Origin: Cephalopachus bancanus
Lineage: Eukaryota > Chordata > Mammalia > Primates > Tarsiidae
DNA: 64,000 nt
Assembly (NCBI GenBank): GCA_027257055.1
Contig: JAPVLO010000003.1
Coordinates: 12,713,501-12,777,500, forward strand
Direction of reading: 5' to 3'
The notes under the pieces are model-generated. The model had not been told where the DNA came from. It ran no database searches and saw only the letters and a list, made by a program, of their open reading frames with translations. Below, in pieces: positions 32,891 to 44,216 of this stretch. Position 1 is the first letter of the stretch. Every line of letters begins with the position of its first letter. The position numbers and the translations under genes were made by a program.

Positions 32891-33415
32891 ACCCTCCTCT
32901 GACCTCAAACACAGTTGTTCCAGTCCAAACTCCCAACTTCCCCATCAAAACCTGTTCATCTGCCTGTGCCTGCTGCCGTAATTGGTGGCCTCATCAGCCT
33001 CCACTCAAGGAAGAAAGCTTAGGAATTCTTGACTCCTTCTATTTCATCCCTGTCCTCACTGTCCTAGTTCCTGGTCAAAACCTCTCAACCTGTTGCCTGG
33101 ACTTTTGCCATAGCTTCATAACCAGTTTCCCTGCTTGCTTCTCCTGCCATGTCAGGTTCTTCATCACTGCTGTCTTCATAATCACAGAGAATATGACCAG
33201 CCAGGAATCAAAAACCCTCACTACCCCCAACACCAACTCCTGGGCATGGTGTCCAACACTCCTCTACAAGGCACTGAGAATATACATCTGGGGTCTGTCT
33301 CTCCTACTGGATCATCAGTTTTTTAGTGGCTACGACTGTGCCTCAGTGGCTGATTGTCAGCCAACTGAGCCCATAGTACATAGCAGGTGCTCAATACACA
33401 TCAGAGTAAATGACT
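32290..33415 (+). mobile_element. L2 LINE, reverse-transcriptase region to 3' end
   Basis: An unusually long L2. The 'ctgcaagtcactagtaacct' region (32496 on) and 'ctctcctggctcccctagtt' (32626 on) lie upstream of and within the reverse-transcriptase core. 'ggaattcttgactccttcta' and 'ttgcctggacttttgccata' follow after a simple-repeat interruption. The 3' UTR ends 'catagcaggtgctcaataca'. Numerous frameshifts make it inactive. Confidence 0.7.
32762..32890. repeat. AATC microsatellite and TC tract inside L2
   Basis: AATC units (32762-32784) run into a CT-rich tract (32784-32890) with only short T or C interruptions. This gives about 100 bp of nearly pure polypyrimidine on the plus strand. Confidence 0.97.
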
Positions 33416-33680
33416 GCACCTTCAGGCTATCAATACTCAGCTCATCCAGCTTTTCTCTCTGAAATCAAAAGTCCTTTCTGTGATTATTTCAGAATTAAGA
33501 GCTCGTTCAGAGCAGTTATGTAAAATGCACTTCAGTATCCCAACATTGTTAGGAGTGACTTAACTTTCTGTGATATTAAAATGTTTCTAATTGGTTATTT
33601 GTCCATATAAAACAGACAGTCTCGTTATGGGTTATGGCTAACAAAAATAATTGCATTAATTGTTTTTCCTTGATTTAATT
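33415..33680. other. AT-rich unassigned DNA
   Basis: Contains ATTA-type motifs such as 'ataattgcattaattg' at 33648-33663. No repeat recognised. Confidence 0.4.
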
Positions 33681-33681
33681 T

Positions 33682-33910
33682 GCTTTATCAGTTAGGGTCC
33701 AACTAGGAAAACAAGAAATTAATACAGAGGGAATTAAATAAAAATAATTGATTACACAGATAATGGAGGAGCTGGATGTTTACGAAGATACTGGTGATGC
33801 AGCCCGGGAAGCAAGAAGCCTGCTAGATATTCTAAGCTGGAAGGACAAAGGCAGACCAGGGTCCAGTTAGTCACCCAGTGGAAGCTGAAAGCTTGGCAGT
33901 GAGTGGCAGA
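33682..33910. repeat. old interspersed repeat, unnamed
   Basis: 'tttatcagttagggtccaac', 'taggaaaacaagaaattaat', 'acagagggaattaaataaaa' and 'gctggaaggacaaaggcaga' match a repeat I know from many mammalian loci but cannot name with certainty. Confidence 0.5.
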
Positions 33911-34084
33911 TTTACTATAAGCTAACAAGGCTTAAGGGAGCCATTTGCTCACTGAGTCATCCTTGCCCTCTGTGAATCTCCTAAGAGCTTCACACTCTCA
34001 TTGTAATTCATTTGCACACAAAATTTTGCATACGCTTTGATGGGGCTCTTTGACTTCACTGCCTCCAGTTCTTTCATTGCATCA

Positions 34085-34292
34085 TTTCTCAACCTCAGTA
34101 CTATTGACATTTTGAGTTTTATAATTCTTTGGTGCAGGGGTCTGTGTAGAATGCTTAGTGGCATTCTGGCTTCTATACGCTAGCCCACCACTCCTCACCA
34201 AGTTGTGACACTGAAAATGTCTCCAGACATTGCCAAAAGTTCCCAGAGCATGAGGGGCACAAAGCTGCCCCAGTTAAGAATCAGTGCTCTAG
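34085..34292 (-). mobile_element. hAT-Charlie-type non-autonomous element
   Basis: 'tttctcaacctcagtactat', 'tgacattttgagttttataa', 'tagtggcattctggcttcta', 'aatgtctccagacattgcca' and 'gccccagttaagaatcagtg' reproduce a widespread Charlie-family repeat across its whole length. Strand is from recall of its usual orientation. Confidence 0.72.
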
Positions 34293-34429
34293 AGAGACAT
34301 TGGCCACTTCCACTCTTCTTCCGTGAATGTTGTGTGGAGGGTCCACATCTAAGAACAACTCCTCCTGCCATGCCTAGGCTTGAGGCGATCAGTAAGATCA
34401 GGAAATGTGTTAGCTTCAAAATGAAATAT

Positions 34430-34570
34430 GTGGCTAAGCACTGTGGTGCATGACTGTAGTCCCATCTATGTGGGAGGCTTAGGTGGGAGGATCACTTGAG
34501 GCTAAGAATTTGAGACTAGCCTGGGCAACACAGTGAGATCCCCATCTATACTCTAAAAGGAAGGAAGGGA
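34430..34570 (+). mobile_element. Alu-related left monomer (FLAM-like)
   Basis: A single 7SL-derived arm: GTGGCTAAGCACTGTGGTGC, 'actgtagtcccatctatgtg', 'aatttgagactagcctgggc', 'aacacagtgagatcccc', then an AAGG-rich tail. No right arm follows, so it is a free monomer or an early Alu fragment. Confidence 0.8.
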
Positions 34571-34980
34571 GGGAGAAGAATGTTCACTTTGCCAAAGTAT
34601 AAAATAGATGTCTGCATGCAAATCAGGGTTGGAAGAGAACTTAAAAACATGTGGTCAGGTGACTGATCAGGGTGGAGGGATTTTTAAGTTTGTTCTTTTG
34701 TTTGCTTCCACCATGGGGAAGAAAAACCAAAGCTACCAGAGTGCCTGGTGTTTACAAAACACAATGTGACTGCATCCACTGGCCAAATAACCTGGAGTCC
34801 ACCTGAATCTGCTTGTGATTATTAACCACTGGAAGAGCTGTATAGCTGGTATAGCTGGCATTTTTTTTCAGCCTCTTCTAAAGGATTAGAGACTTATAGC
34901 CCATGCCAATTCTCAAAGCTACATGTAGCCCTTAAAATATGTCAAAGAGGTCGTCATCCCGCCCACCCACCCTCACCAAA
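34570..34980. other. no recognised feature
   Basis: No repeat or exon recognised. Confidence 0.5.
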
Positions 34981-34984
34981 CATA

Positions 34985-35205
34985 TCCTGAGGATTTTCTG
35001 TCAGCCAGTCACCGTGCTTTATGTAAATAAAACCTCACAATAAACTAGAAAAGCAGGTAGTATTGTCCCCACTTTAAAGAGAAAAAGAAATGAGTATCAG
35101 AGAGGTTTCATAAGTTGCTTAAAGTCAAACATCCAATAAATGACAGAATTGGAATGAAAACTCAGCTCTTCTGAACTAAGGCCAGTGCATGTCTCCTGTC
35201 CCTGC
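34985..35205 (-). repeat. MIR SINE
   Basis: 'gcaggtagtattgtccccac', 'tttaaagagaaaaagaaatg', 'atcagagaggtttcataagt' and 'tgcttaaagtcaaacatcca' are antisense MIR. Confidence 0.72.
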
Positions 35206-35885
35206 CGTGTATCAGTTCAGTTCCAAATTTTAACCAGGACTACCAAGGACAGAAAGAAGTAATCTCTGTGACACATATGAAAATCAAGGAAAAGCAGCTC
35301 CATTCTTTCACTTTGATGGGAAATGCAACAAAACAGATATTTGACATCAAACCAACACAACTCATGATTGATGTGATGGTTTTCTTAAAAAAAAAAAAAT
35401 CTGAACCCGTTTAGAGCAGTATTTGGCTGTCATCTTCAAACTCCCAGAGTCTTCCCATATTACAAGCAGCTACATGCAGAACTGAGGGTAAGGCAGAAGC
35501 CCAAGAATTCTACTTGGAGGGCTTTTTCTCCCACCTTCTCATCAGTAACTACAAGTCGCTGGCTCTGAGGATGAAAACATTCATTAGCCTTTAGTTACCA
35601 GCACAAACCAGGAGACCCTCATGCTGCCCACACAACTCCAGAGGAAGTCTGGGACGGGATGGAGAGACCAGACTGGTGGGGCTGGTCCAAAACACAAATA
35701 ATATATTTCCTCCCAGATTTGAAAACAGCATTGGAAGCCAGGGCATAATAATAGGTTTTCCCAATATGGTTGCTTTCATGGAGAGTTACGACTATGCCTT
35801 GATTACACTTCTAAGAATATTGAGTCTGGATTTCTTCCTTTCCCCTTCTTCTCTCACCTTGCCTTCCTTCCTTCTTTCCTTTTCC
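35205..35885. other. no recognised feature
   Basis: An A13 run lies at 35387-35399 and a pyrimidine-rich patch at 35830-35885. Nothing else recognised. Confidence 0.45.
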
Positions 35886-35889
35886 AACA

Positions 35890-36020
35890 GTCATATCCTG
35901 ACCTCCTCCTCTGGGCCAGTCCCTCTACTGGGACCTGGGGATGCTGAGATGAATGGAACTCAAACCCGATCTCTTCTTAGAGCCTAGTGGGGGACACTGG
36001 CAAATAAATAATCCCAAGAG
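35890..36020 (-). mobile_element. L2 LINE 3' end
   Basis: 'ccctctactgggacctgggg', 'atgctgagatgaatggaact' and 'cttagagcctagtgggggac' are the antisense L2 terminus. Confidence 0.6.
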
Positions 36021-36340
36021 ATTGTGACGGGCACTAGAATTTAGTTGTGTTATTCCCCTTCAAGAAAATGGAAATATTCAAAGTGGCATGGAGAAATCAT
36101 TCATTTGCTTGAAACATTGAAGGTCAAGGTCAAAGAGACATCTCAGAAGGTATGGCATTTGTGTACAACACTGCAAATCCAGGTCTTAAAAGCATGCCTT
36201 TGATGGACGGGATGGGATCCTTGAGTTCTAATGGTATGAAAACCTAAGAAAAAGACATGAGAAGAAAACTATTTTCTTTGTCCCTTCATGAGTATGGTGG
36301 GGAGAGATCAGGAACATGGTTAATAAGTGCTGTTTGTCTT
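36020..36340. other. no recognised feature
   Basis: Unassigned. Confidence 0.5.
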
Positions 36341-36344
36341 GTTC

Positions 36345-36570
36345 TTTACCAAATCTATTAATATTGTATTGTGTTTTAGTTGCCAAATTACCTTTACACA
36401 CATTATCTAATGTTTGCCTTACAACAATCCCATGCTGTAGGCATTATTATCTCCACTGAATGATAAGAAGATGGAAGGTCAGAGAGGAAAGTGGCTCTCT
36501 CAAGGACTCACAGCTAACATAGGGAAGAATGGGTCTCTCAAATCCAACCCCTCCTGCCTGCAAAGCCAAG
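36345..36570 (-). repeat. MIR SINE
   Basis: 'acaatcccatgctgtaggca', 'ttattatctccactgaatga', 'ggaaggtcagagaggaaagt' and 'caaggactcacagctaacat' are antisense MIR. Confidence 0.72.
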
Positions 36571-38500
36571 TCCTTCCCCGTAGACTACAACACCACTGTG
36601 CGTGCCATGCATCCTGGGAAACAAGTCATATTATTCAACTGCAGGCTCCAGGGCATTGCACGTGAAGTGGAAGGTGTGTTTGGGAGGCTCTGGGGTGTTG
36701 GGAAGATAGTAAAGTGGGTTTTAATGGAAAAGATTGTTCTACTTACAGAGCCTCCAAAAAAAAAATGATTCACTCTTCAGGCCTGACATGTTTTAAGAGA
36801 CAGACATGCCTGTAAATTTGGCCAGACTCGTGGGTGCCAGATGATAATTGACAAAGACCCTAGGGCTTGGTGATCAGGCCAGGACTTCCTCATATTCCTC
36901 ACTGGGCTCTCCAGGGGCCAAGCACAGTGCATAATTAAGTCGGATGGCTGCAGAGGGGAAGAGATGGGTCATTTTCCCTATGGAGAGGTTTTCTTCTTGG
37001 CAAGATGCAGAATGACACACTTCAGGCAGCAGGAAGATCATTTCCAAAAAACTGTGGGGAGGGAGGGAAATCTTGAAGTTACTGAAAGACAAACAAAGCC
37101 CAAATACCATAAACAGAGTATGGAGTTCCCAACCAGAGGCACAATTATCTCTTACCTCAAACTTGGACAGGACTCAAGTGAGCATTATAAGAGATTTTCT
37201 CATGCACATGAGTAATTGCCCTACTCATTAAAATGTTATAGATGAGCCTTACTTGGAAATCGGCAAAGTGTGAATTCCAATGCAGGACCCGGAGGAGGCT
37301 TGAGGAGGCTTAAAAGTGCCCCAGGAAGTCCTCGCAGAGAGCTTCCAGGCAGCCCAGCAATCTTCTAGGAGGCAAATAATGGCCACAGTGAGAAGAAAGC
37401 CTCAAAGAAAGAAAGTTCTCACCCAAAATGAACACCAACATCATGCATGCCCACAAATATAAATCAGATGATTTATGTCTAGAACAATGAGGGAAAGTGC
37501 CTTTTCAATCTCACTTATGGTTCAACCACTTGAGACTTTTCCTTCTTGGACCAAAGTCAGCACCTGTTAAAAAGAAAAAACCTATGGAATTGATAACAGT
37601 GTAATTTAATTGAGGTGTAATTCATGTGGGATTTAATGGCATGACAGAGAATCACACTGATATCCTTAACCCATAAGTTTTGGGGCACCATCTTCCCATT
37701 GTAGTAACCCTCATGGTATGTTGAGGTTGCTGAGCCACCCAAGAAGAACACAAATAGAATCTTAGGACTTATAAGCTCTAGTTCAGTACTTCAGTTGATC
37801 ATTTGTGAGCTGACCCTGGAATTGGAAATAGTGAGATTTAGATTTTAACTCTATATATCCTGAAGGCATTATTATAGCAGTAACATTTGCCAATATAAGG
37901 AATTCAGGAGAAAGAGTAATATAGATAGAGGGAAACCTAAATAATGAATTTTATCTAAAACCTGCTGAGCTTGAGTCGCCTACAGGACATTTCCATGGGG
38001 GGGGGGTCCTAGAGGCTACTGATTACCAACATTTCAAAGAACCAAAACAAAAAGAACTTGCTCAAAATGAGAGATGATTCTTACTTTTCTTTGCTATCAT
38101 ATGTGAAATGTGATACTTGGTTTTTCTTTCCTTATTGTTACTAATGCCATTTGTTGTCAGATGTGGTTAAGTGTACTTCTCAGTACTGCAGCACAATGGT
38201 TTTGACTTGGGACAAGCATTCCTCCTGGAAAAGTTTAGGCATATGACATGTTCAGACTCATGTCATCTTCAAAGAGCTGAGCGAGGTAAATGTTATAGGA
38301 AGGGGCATGTCACTATGGGATTTGATGGGAGACAGCCATCCAATAACTATATAAGGGACTGATGGCCTTGACCCTCTGAATGTATACCAAGTACACGTGA
38401 CAACACTTAAAATATAACTACACCCCCATAGTGCTATGTATTCTTCCAGATCATGGCTAGTTCTCCTATTTTGTTTTTTATGTTTATTTTTTTTCTGATT
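36570..38500. other. no recognised feature, about 1.9 kb
   Basis: The longest stretch in the left two thirds with no repeat I can name. A 10-base G run lies at 37997-38006. Several short frames exist on both strands without recognisable domains. Confidence 0.4.
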
Positions 38501-38504
38501 ATAA

Positions 38505-38860
38505 AGGAATGATATCCATCATAGTATATTTGGAAAATATAAAAAATAAAAATTGCCTTCAATTGTACCAGAGATAACCACTTTTAATAATTGACTGTAT
38601 TCTGTATTTTATCTGCTTATTTCTACCCATGATATGTATTTGGGGGCATTTGACACCATTCTATACAGGTTATTTTATACATTTTCCCCAAGCATTATTC
38701 TATGATATTATATAGTACATTTTATTAATATGATTTTTTATTGACTGAATAAGATCTTATTATATGAAAATATCATAATCTAACCAATCCTCAATGAACA
38801 TTCGGTTTGTTTCCAGTTTTTTGTTAGTGTAAGTAACAAAAAAAGACAATACTCATATCT
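38505..38860. repeat. old LINE-type 3' UTR-like repeat
   Basis: 'taaaggaatgatatccatca', 'ccagagataaccacttttaa', 'atacattttccccaagcatt', 'taaccaatcctcaatgaaca' and 'ggtttgtttccagtttttt' follow in order a very common mammalian AT-rich repeat. I think it is LINE-derived but do not name the subfamily. Confidence 0.55.
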
Positions 38861-38879
38861 AAATCTGGTTGCACCCCTA

Positions 38880-39300
38880 TATCGGTCAGACCCAGTCAGG
38901 ATGGCAGACATAAAAGGAGTTTCGTTGAAAGATTATTTACAAAGGTATTAGAGGAGAGGGACTAAAGGGAAACAAACAAGGATGGTGAGGCAAAAAGAAG
39001 TGGAGCCAAAAACAGTGAGGAAGCCCCGCCCAGCCAGGCCTGGAGGGGCAAAGGTGATGGGGAAGCTACCAGTGAGGGCTGTTGCAAAGGAGGGGCCATT
39101 TGACAGGGGATGTGTCCTTCAGTTAGCAAGGCAGCCTCTCCCAAACTGGACCAGCAAGGAGGAAGCCAGAGAAAAAAACACACTAATTTCTTTTGCCACT
39201 GCTCTCTGACTGCCAGGCAGAGGGCACAGGGACTTGGCTGGTATGGTTCATTGAGTTCAGCCTCTCTGGGTACAGAGCAGGGCGAAGACACTGTGAGATG
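38880..39300. repeat. old interspersed repeat, unnamed
   Basis: 'cagtcaggatggcagacata', 'gattatttacaaaggtatta', 'ggaaacaaacaaggatggtg', 'ggccatttgacaggggatgt' and 'cctctctgggtacagagcag' track a 400-bp mammalian repeat I recognise by pattern only. Opposed frames here (38962-39291 minus, 38982-39209 plus) are shadows. Confidence 0.55.
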
Positions 39301-41030
39301 TATCTAGAAAGACCAATAGAAAACATCTAGCTCGATGTATTTGTGATCCCCTTTCTAAGTTCTAGACACAAAGACTGTAAAGATTTAGATACTGTGTAGG
39401 CAGGATCTCTGAAGTTCCACCGTCTGAGTTCCAGATGGGTGCAAAGCAGCCCAGCTTGTCTAAGTCTGTTTGTGCCAAACTCAGAACTAGGTCATCCCCT
39501 CCTCCAAGCCTCATCCTGCAGCAGCCACTGAGGAGCCTCTACCACTTGGTCCCTGAGCCAGTGTGGACCAGGCCAGCCAGTCTATTAGCATACTCAGGAA
39601 GTTCTGGAATGAGGCTTGCTAGATCAGTTATAGAATGCCTCTACAAAGTGATTCCTATCACAATTATTACACATTTATTAAACCTATATGACTGAGCTTC
39701 CTCCTTGATTCCCAATTTTGGTCTTAATTCACTGTTAAAGAAAGAAGCCCTGCTCTCAACACCAGCTAGTAGTTTGAGGCCTTGACACTCTGCCTAATTT
39801 GGACCAGCATCATCTTCCTGGAGGCTCATCTCTGTTTCTTTCCCAAGCAGTTGGCCAGAGCCCTGCCCTACAGTCAGCAAACCACCTAGAACAATAGCTG
39901 TGCTCATTTTTTAGCACAATCACTACTTGCAAGACCCTTGGCTGTCAAGTCTAACCCAGAAGGAAGTAAGTTGAACACATTTTTAGGCACTACGTTTTGG
40001 GTCAGCCCTTCAGTCTGGTTAAGATTCTAACGGCAACTCAACACAGCCTGTATCTTCTTTCCACCGAGATCCCATTATGTCTTGTAGTCGATTGTGCAAT
40101 AACTGCTTAAGCCCTAAGCTTCACAGACTGTGAGAAAAATGCAATAAAAAACCAGGTAGTTTGGCTGCTGCCTTTTGGTGATGACATCACCTTTTTTTTA
40201 TGGCCCCTGACCCTCAGGTACAACATCAGGTCTAGGTGCTCTGCTCAGGACTAGGCAAGTAATTCATAAAATTGTTTTCTCCAATGTAGAGAAATATTTC
40301 GTTTTTCTTGTCTGACCTTTGGCAATGAACTCTTTTGCCAGGTCCTGGGTCATGAAATATGCCACCTGTATTACTGTGAGAAGATTTGTCTTGTTGGGGT
40401 CTACATCCTGAGTGCCTTTGAAGTCAGCAACATCAGAAGTTAATTCCAAGCAGGTCCTCTAGGTCCTTTGCATGCTTTGGTCCTTACAAATTGCATTAAG
40501 TTAAGTTCTTACAATCCAGGAGACGTTGTCCTGCATGCCTCTATTTCTTTGTCTCTTTATTTCCAACAGTACAAGCTCGAGTCCTGACTTTGTTTTGTCA
40601 GGTGGGTCCCATTAAAATCTTGTATTAAACTTTGCCTCTTTTGAAGTTTCAGATCTCATCCATCTGTTTTCTTTTTTTAATGACTTTATTTAGAATTTTT
40701 TTCAAAGTTAATGGAAATGTTGAGGAATGGAGAGTCTGGTTAATTGATCTTTCAATTAACTGAGGGTTATTGCAACCAATATTTTAAGATTTTTGCATTT
40801 CATCTTATTTCAAATGTTCCTTCGATTTGTTTCAGCTCCCCATCTCCCATACTGCAAGTCTTCCCGTTTCTTAAATCCTACTTTAATTCCTTACCCTGCT
40901 CCTACACTTGAGATTGGATGCCCAGAAATTAGGCTCCAGGTGGACTTACTGAGGAAGGCAACTATATAAGAAATGCAGAGTAGAAAAAAGCCCAGACAGA
41001 ACAAATGCCCAAATGCATAAAATGAACTTG
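39300..41030. other. no recognised feature, about 1.7 kb
   Basis: There are two candidate polyadenylation motifs (AATAAA at about 40142, ATTAAA at about 40611). The minus-strand frame at 40264-40449 has no recognisable family. An old LTR is possible but not shown. Confidence 0.35.
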
Positions 41031-41132
41031 ATCATCACAGGCCATACATAAGCATCAAATCTAAACATATCAGAATAGGATCATAAAAAATACCAAGAGT
41101 TTAGAGATAAAGAACACAGGGTCATAGAGAAA
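41031..41132 (-). repeat. inverted local duplication, left arm
   Basis: The reverse complement of these 102 bp recurs at 41683-41784 with about five differences (about 95% identity). The plus strand starts ATCATCACAGGCCATACATA. Confidence 0.9.
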
Positions 41133-41240
41133 GCAGACTGGCAAAGAGAATTCCAGAATATTGTTCACAGCAATAATGGCTGTTTGACCATCCTTTCCAG
41201 GATGCTTCTCAAGTTTTGTGCCAAGAAAAAAAAAAAAACT

Positions 41241-41548
41241 GGCTGGGTTCAGTGGCTCAGCCTATAATCCCAGCACTTTGGAAGGTCGAGATGAGTGGAT
41301 TGTCTGAGCCCACGGTTCGAGACCAGTCCGGGCAACTTGGCAAGACCTCATCTCTACAGTAAATAAATAAATAAGTAAATAAAAAAATAAATAGTCGGGC
41401 AAGGTAGCACACTCCTGTAGTTCCTGGCTACTTGGAAGGCTGAGGCGGAAGGACTGCTAAAGCCCAGCAGGTCGACGCTAGGGTGGCCATGAGTGTGCAC
41501 TGCACTCCAGCCTGGGCAACAGGGTGAGATTCCAACTCAAAAAAAAAA
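41241..41548 (+). mobile_element. Alu, intermediate local group
   Basis: Starts GGCTGGGTTCAGTGGCTCAG with the shortened A box (TGGCTCAGCCT). The B box is GGTTCGAGACC. It retains 'caacttggcaagacctcatc'. The middle linker has expanded into AAAT repeats (41360-41394). Confidence 0.96.
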
Positions 41549-41682
41549 GTCATACTTTTGTTGGATGTACTGAGAAATATTCCTTTTCCCACAAATTTTA
41601 AGCACTGCCTTTTACCATTAAATACTCTTTTTAAAAAAAAAAGTCAATACTATCATCACTATTTATTTGTGTATTTATCTAT

Positions 41683-41814
41683 TTCTCTATGATCCAGTGT
41701 TCTTTATCTCTAAACTCTTGGTATTTTTTATGATCCTATTCTAATATGTTTAGATTTGATGCTTATATATGGCTTGTGATGATGTTTAGATTTGATGCTT
41801 ATATATGGCCTGTG
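41683..41814 (+). repeat. inverted local duplication, right arm, with tandem extension
   Basis: The right arm of the inverted pair with 41031-41132. Its last 35 bp or so, ATGTTTAGATTTGATGCTTA onward, are repeated in tandem (second unit about 41782-41814). The tandem unit ends GGCCTGTG like the left arm, whereas the first unit reads GGCTTGTG. Confidence 0.9.
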
Positions 41815-42114
41815 TTTGTTTGTTTCTAGAGACAGGACCTTGTTCTGACACCCCTGCAGGAGTTCAGTGGCAAAATCATAGCTCACTGTAACTTTGAATT
41901 CCTGAGTTCAAGCAATCCTCCTGCCTCAACCTCCCTAGTAACTGGGATTACAGGTGCATACCATCATGCCTGGCTAATTTTTGTTTATGTTTTGTAGAGA
42001 TGGGGGGTCTGGTTTTGTTGCCCAGGCTGGTCTCAAACTCCAGGCTTCAAGCGAGCCTCTCGTCTTGGCTTTCTGTTGTGCTGGGATTGCAGGCAAACAT
42101 CACCATGTTCAACC
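41815..42114 (-). mobile_element. old Alu (J-like)
   Basis: Antisense Alu with 'gagacaggaccttgttctga', 'gctcactgtaactttgaatt', 'aagcaatcctcctgcctcaa' and 'tggctaatttttgtttatgt'. The ancestral J-type right arm and high divergence mark it as older than the local groups. Confidence 0.92.
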
Positions 42115-42900
42115 CATCATTGCTGTTTAAATATAAACATTAAACTATCTTTAAAAGAAGCATCTCTGGTTTATGTGTCACATGTGTGTATTTATGCACC
42201 AGAAGGCAACTTACAGCCTCGCTCCATTGTTGTTGCTGTTGTTGTTGTTGTTTTCTTATTTTTCTTAAATAAGCTCATTATTTAGTCTTCAAGCCTTACA
42301 TATTAAAAGAAATTATGGTTACTAACAAGACGGCTTGCCCTTTGGCTTCCTTCACATGCTATAACATCACATTACATTGACCAGGATGAAGATGGTAGGA
42401 CACCAAGTTCCCAAACAGGTGAAGGAGAACTAGTTCCAGCCATGAGGCACTTGGGAGTTGAGGTAGACCATCATGCCCAATTTATGAAAATAATTTACTG
42501 CAAACAATGAAACCTCTGGATCAATGCTGAATATGAACAAAAGTGTGTTCCATTCCAGATTTAAGACAAAGTAACATAAAAATCATGATTCCAAGTTTAT
42601 ATTGTCTAGGAGATGCCTAAAGTATTATGGAAGAACTGTCAAGGTGTGGTGTAAAAGCAGGGGGAATCCATATTCAGTTCCAGCTTCAGAGAGAGAGAGT
42701 AATTTCCAACCAAAGGCATTTAACCTTCCACATGATTAGAACACCCAGAGAATCCAGCCACTGAGAAAAAACTAATTAAGAGCAAGAAGGTGCAAGCAAG
42801 GATCATGAGGAATTCAAGGTTAACAAGATAAAATGACGAAGAATCCAAATGGTCCAGACCAAAACGGGCAAAACTTACCATCTTGGGACATATAGTAGAA
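42115..42900. other. GTT microsatellite, otherwise unassigned
   Basis: A GTT/GCT trinucleotide run lies at 42227-42253. I recognise nothing else. Confidence 0.5.
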
Positions 42901-42904
42901 AAAG

Positions 42905-43081
42905 CCAGATGAAACCAGAATGATCTCCTAGGAAATCTTCAGGTTCTTTAAAATATATTACTTGTACTGATATGTATTATTAACCTTATCTTAGGATAAG
43001 TGTTAAACTACTGTCAGCAAATCTTTTAGTCATATTCACAAAGCACTCTTCTGAATATCACTATGTACAGCTACTTGAACA
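42905..43081 (+). repeat. local direct duplication, copy A
   Basis: A 177-bp segment beginning CCAGATGAAACCAGAATGAT recurs at 44040-44216 at about 89% identity. It matches no repeat family I know. Confidence 0.9.
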
Positions 43082-43740
43082 GATACACCCGGCTATGATC
43101 ATCAAAAGTCTTGTGCTCAGAAAAGAACAAAACTATGTAAAGAACACTCATTATAGAATACTCTCTTAACAAGAGTAGTCTTTTAATTGAACCACTCAGA
43201 AACAAGAGCCTTCTTTTTAAATTAGTCAAATAGATTCAGTTTCAAGAGGCAAAAACAAGTGGGGTAAACAGCACTTGTTTCAGATGCTATGAATGGTCTG
43301 AAGGTTACATTCTCTTCTCTGTTCTTTCTAGATTCCTAGGAAATGCAACCAGGTGAACTTGATCTTAGTAAAGTACTTGTAACCTGTGTGGATTTATCCA
43401 AAAACTTGGACACAAGTGTGATCTTATCTCTATGGTTCCCATTAGCTGCTTGAGTGCCACTAGTCCCAGCACCCACCACGACAGGGACCCCAACCACCAT
43501 TCCCTTTCTTTCCCCTAGAGATCAACCCCAAGGGATTAGGTAGTCTTTTCATTGAAGTACGCAAAAACAGAGGATCAGATTATATTCCCTTTTCCTAGAC
43601 ACCCTTGTGAAGAAGAGCAATATTCCCCTAATGATTCTAACATCAACCTTTTCAGAGGGACTATTTGCAATGACTCACTAGAAAAAAAAAATACAAACTT
43701 AATTTCTTGCAAAAAACCCCTATCCAAACAATTATGTTTA
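43082..43740. other. no recognised feature
   Basis: No repeat or exon recognised. Confidence 0.5.
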
Positions 43741-43744
43741 TGTC

Positions 43745-44039
43745 ATTCAGCTTAAATAGTCTCCAATGTTTCCCATTGTCTACAGAATATCATTCAAGAT
43801 CTTTAGCTTAGGCTACAAATCCTTTTACAATCTATCAGCTGCTTATTTTTCCAGTGACATATTCTGCCACTTAGCCATGAGAAATCATCAGTTTCAGTCA
43901 TTCTAAAATTCTTGCAGATCCTCAAAAAAGAGTCTCTCTCAATCCCCTGCTTTTCTACTTAATGTTTCTTCTTAATAAAATGCCCCACCACCAGCTTTGC
44001 CACCACCACTGTCATCCCCTTCTTCTTTTCCAGAAACAT
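43745..44039 (+). mobile_element. L2 LINE, left part
   Basis: 'tttcccattgtctacagaat', 'atcattcaagatctttagct', 'taggctacaaatcctttta' and 'aaaatgccccaccaccagct' follow L2 in sense orientation and stop where copy B of the duplication begins. Confidence 0.62.
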
Positions 44040-44216
44040 CCAGATGAAACTAGAATGATTTCCTAGGAAATTTCATATTCTTTAAAATATATTTGCTGTA
44101 CTGTATATGTATTATTAACCTTATTTTAGGATAAGGGTTAAACTACTGTCAGCAAATCTTTTAGTCATATTCATAAAGCACTCCTCTGAATATAACTAAG
44201 TACAGATACTTAAACA
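44040..44216 (+). repeat. local direct duplication, copy B, inside L2
   Basis: The second copy of 42905-43081, 1,135 bp downstream in the same orientation. It interrupts an L2 that resumes with 'cctgctcatccttcaaggtt'. No A-tail and no obvious target-site duplication. Confidence 0.85.
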
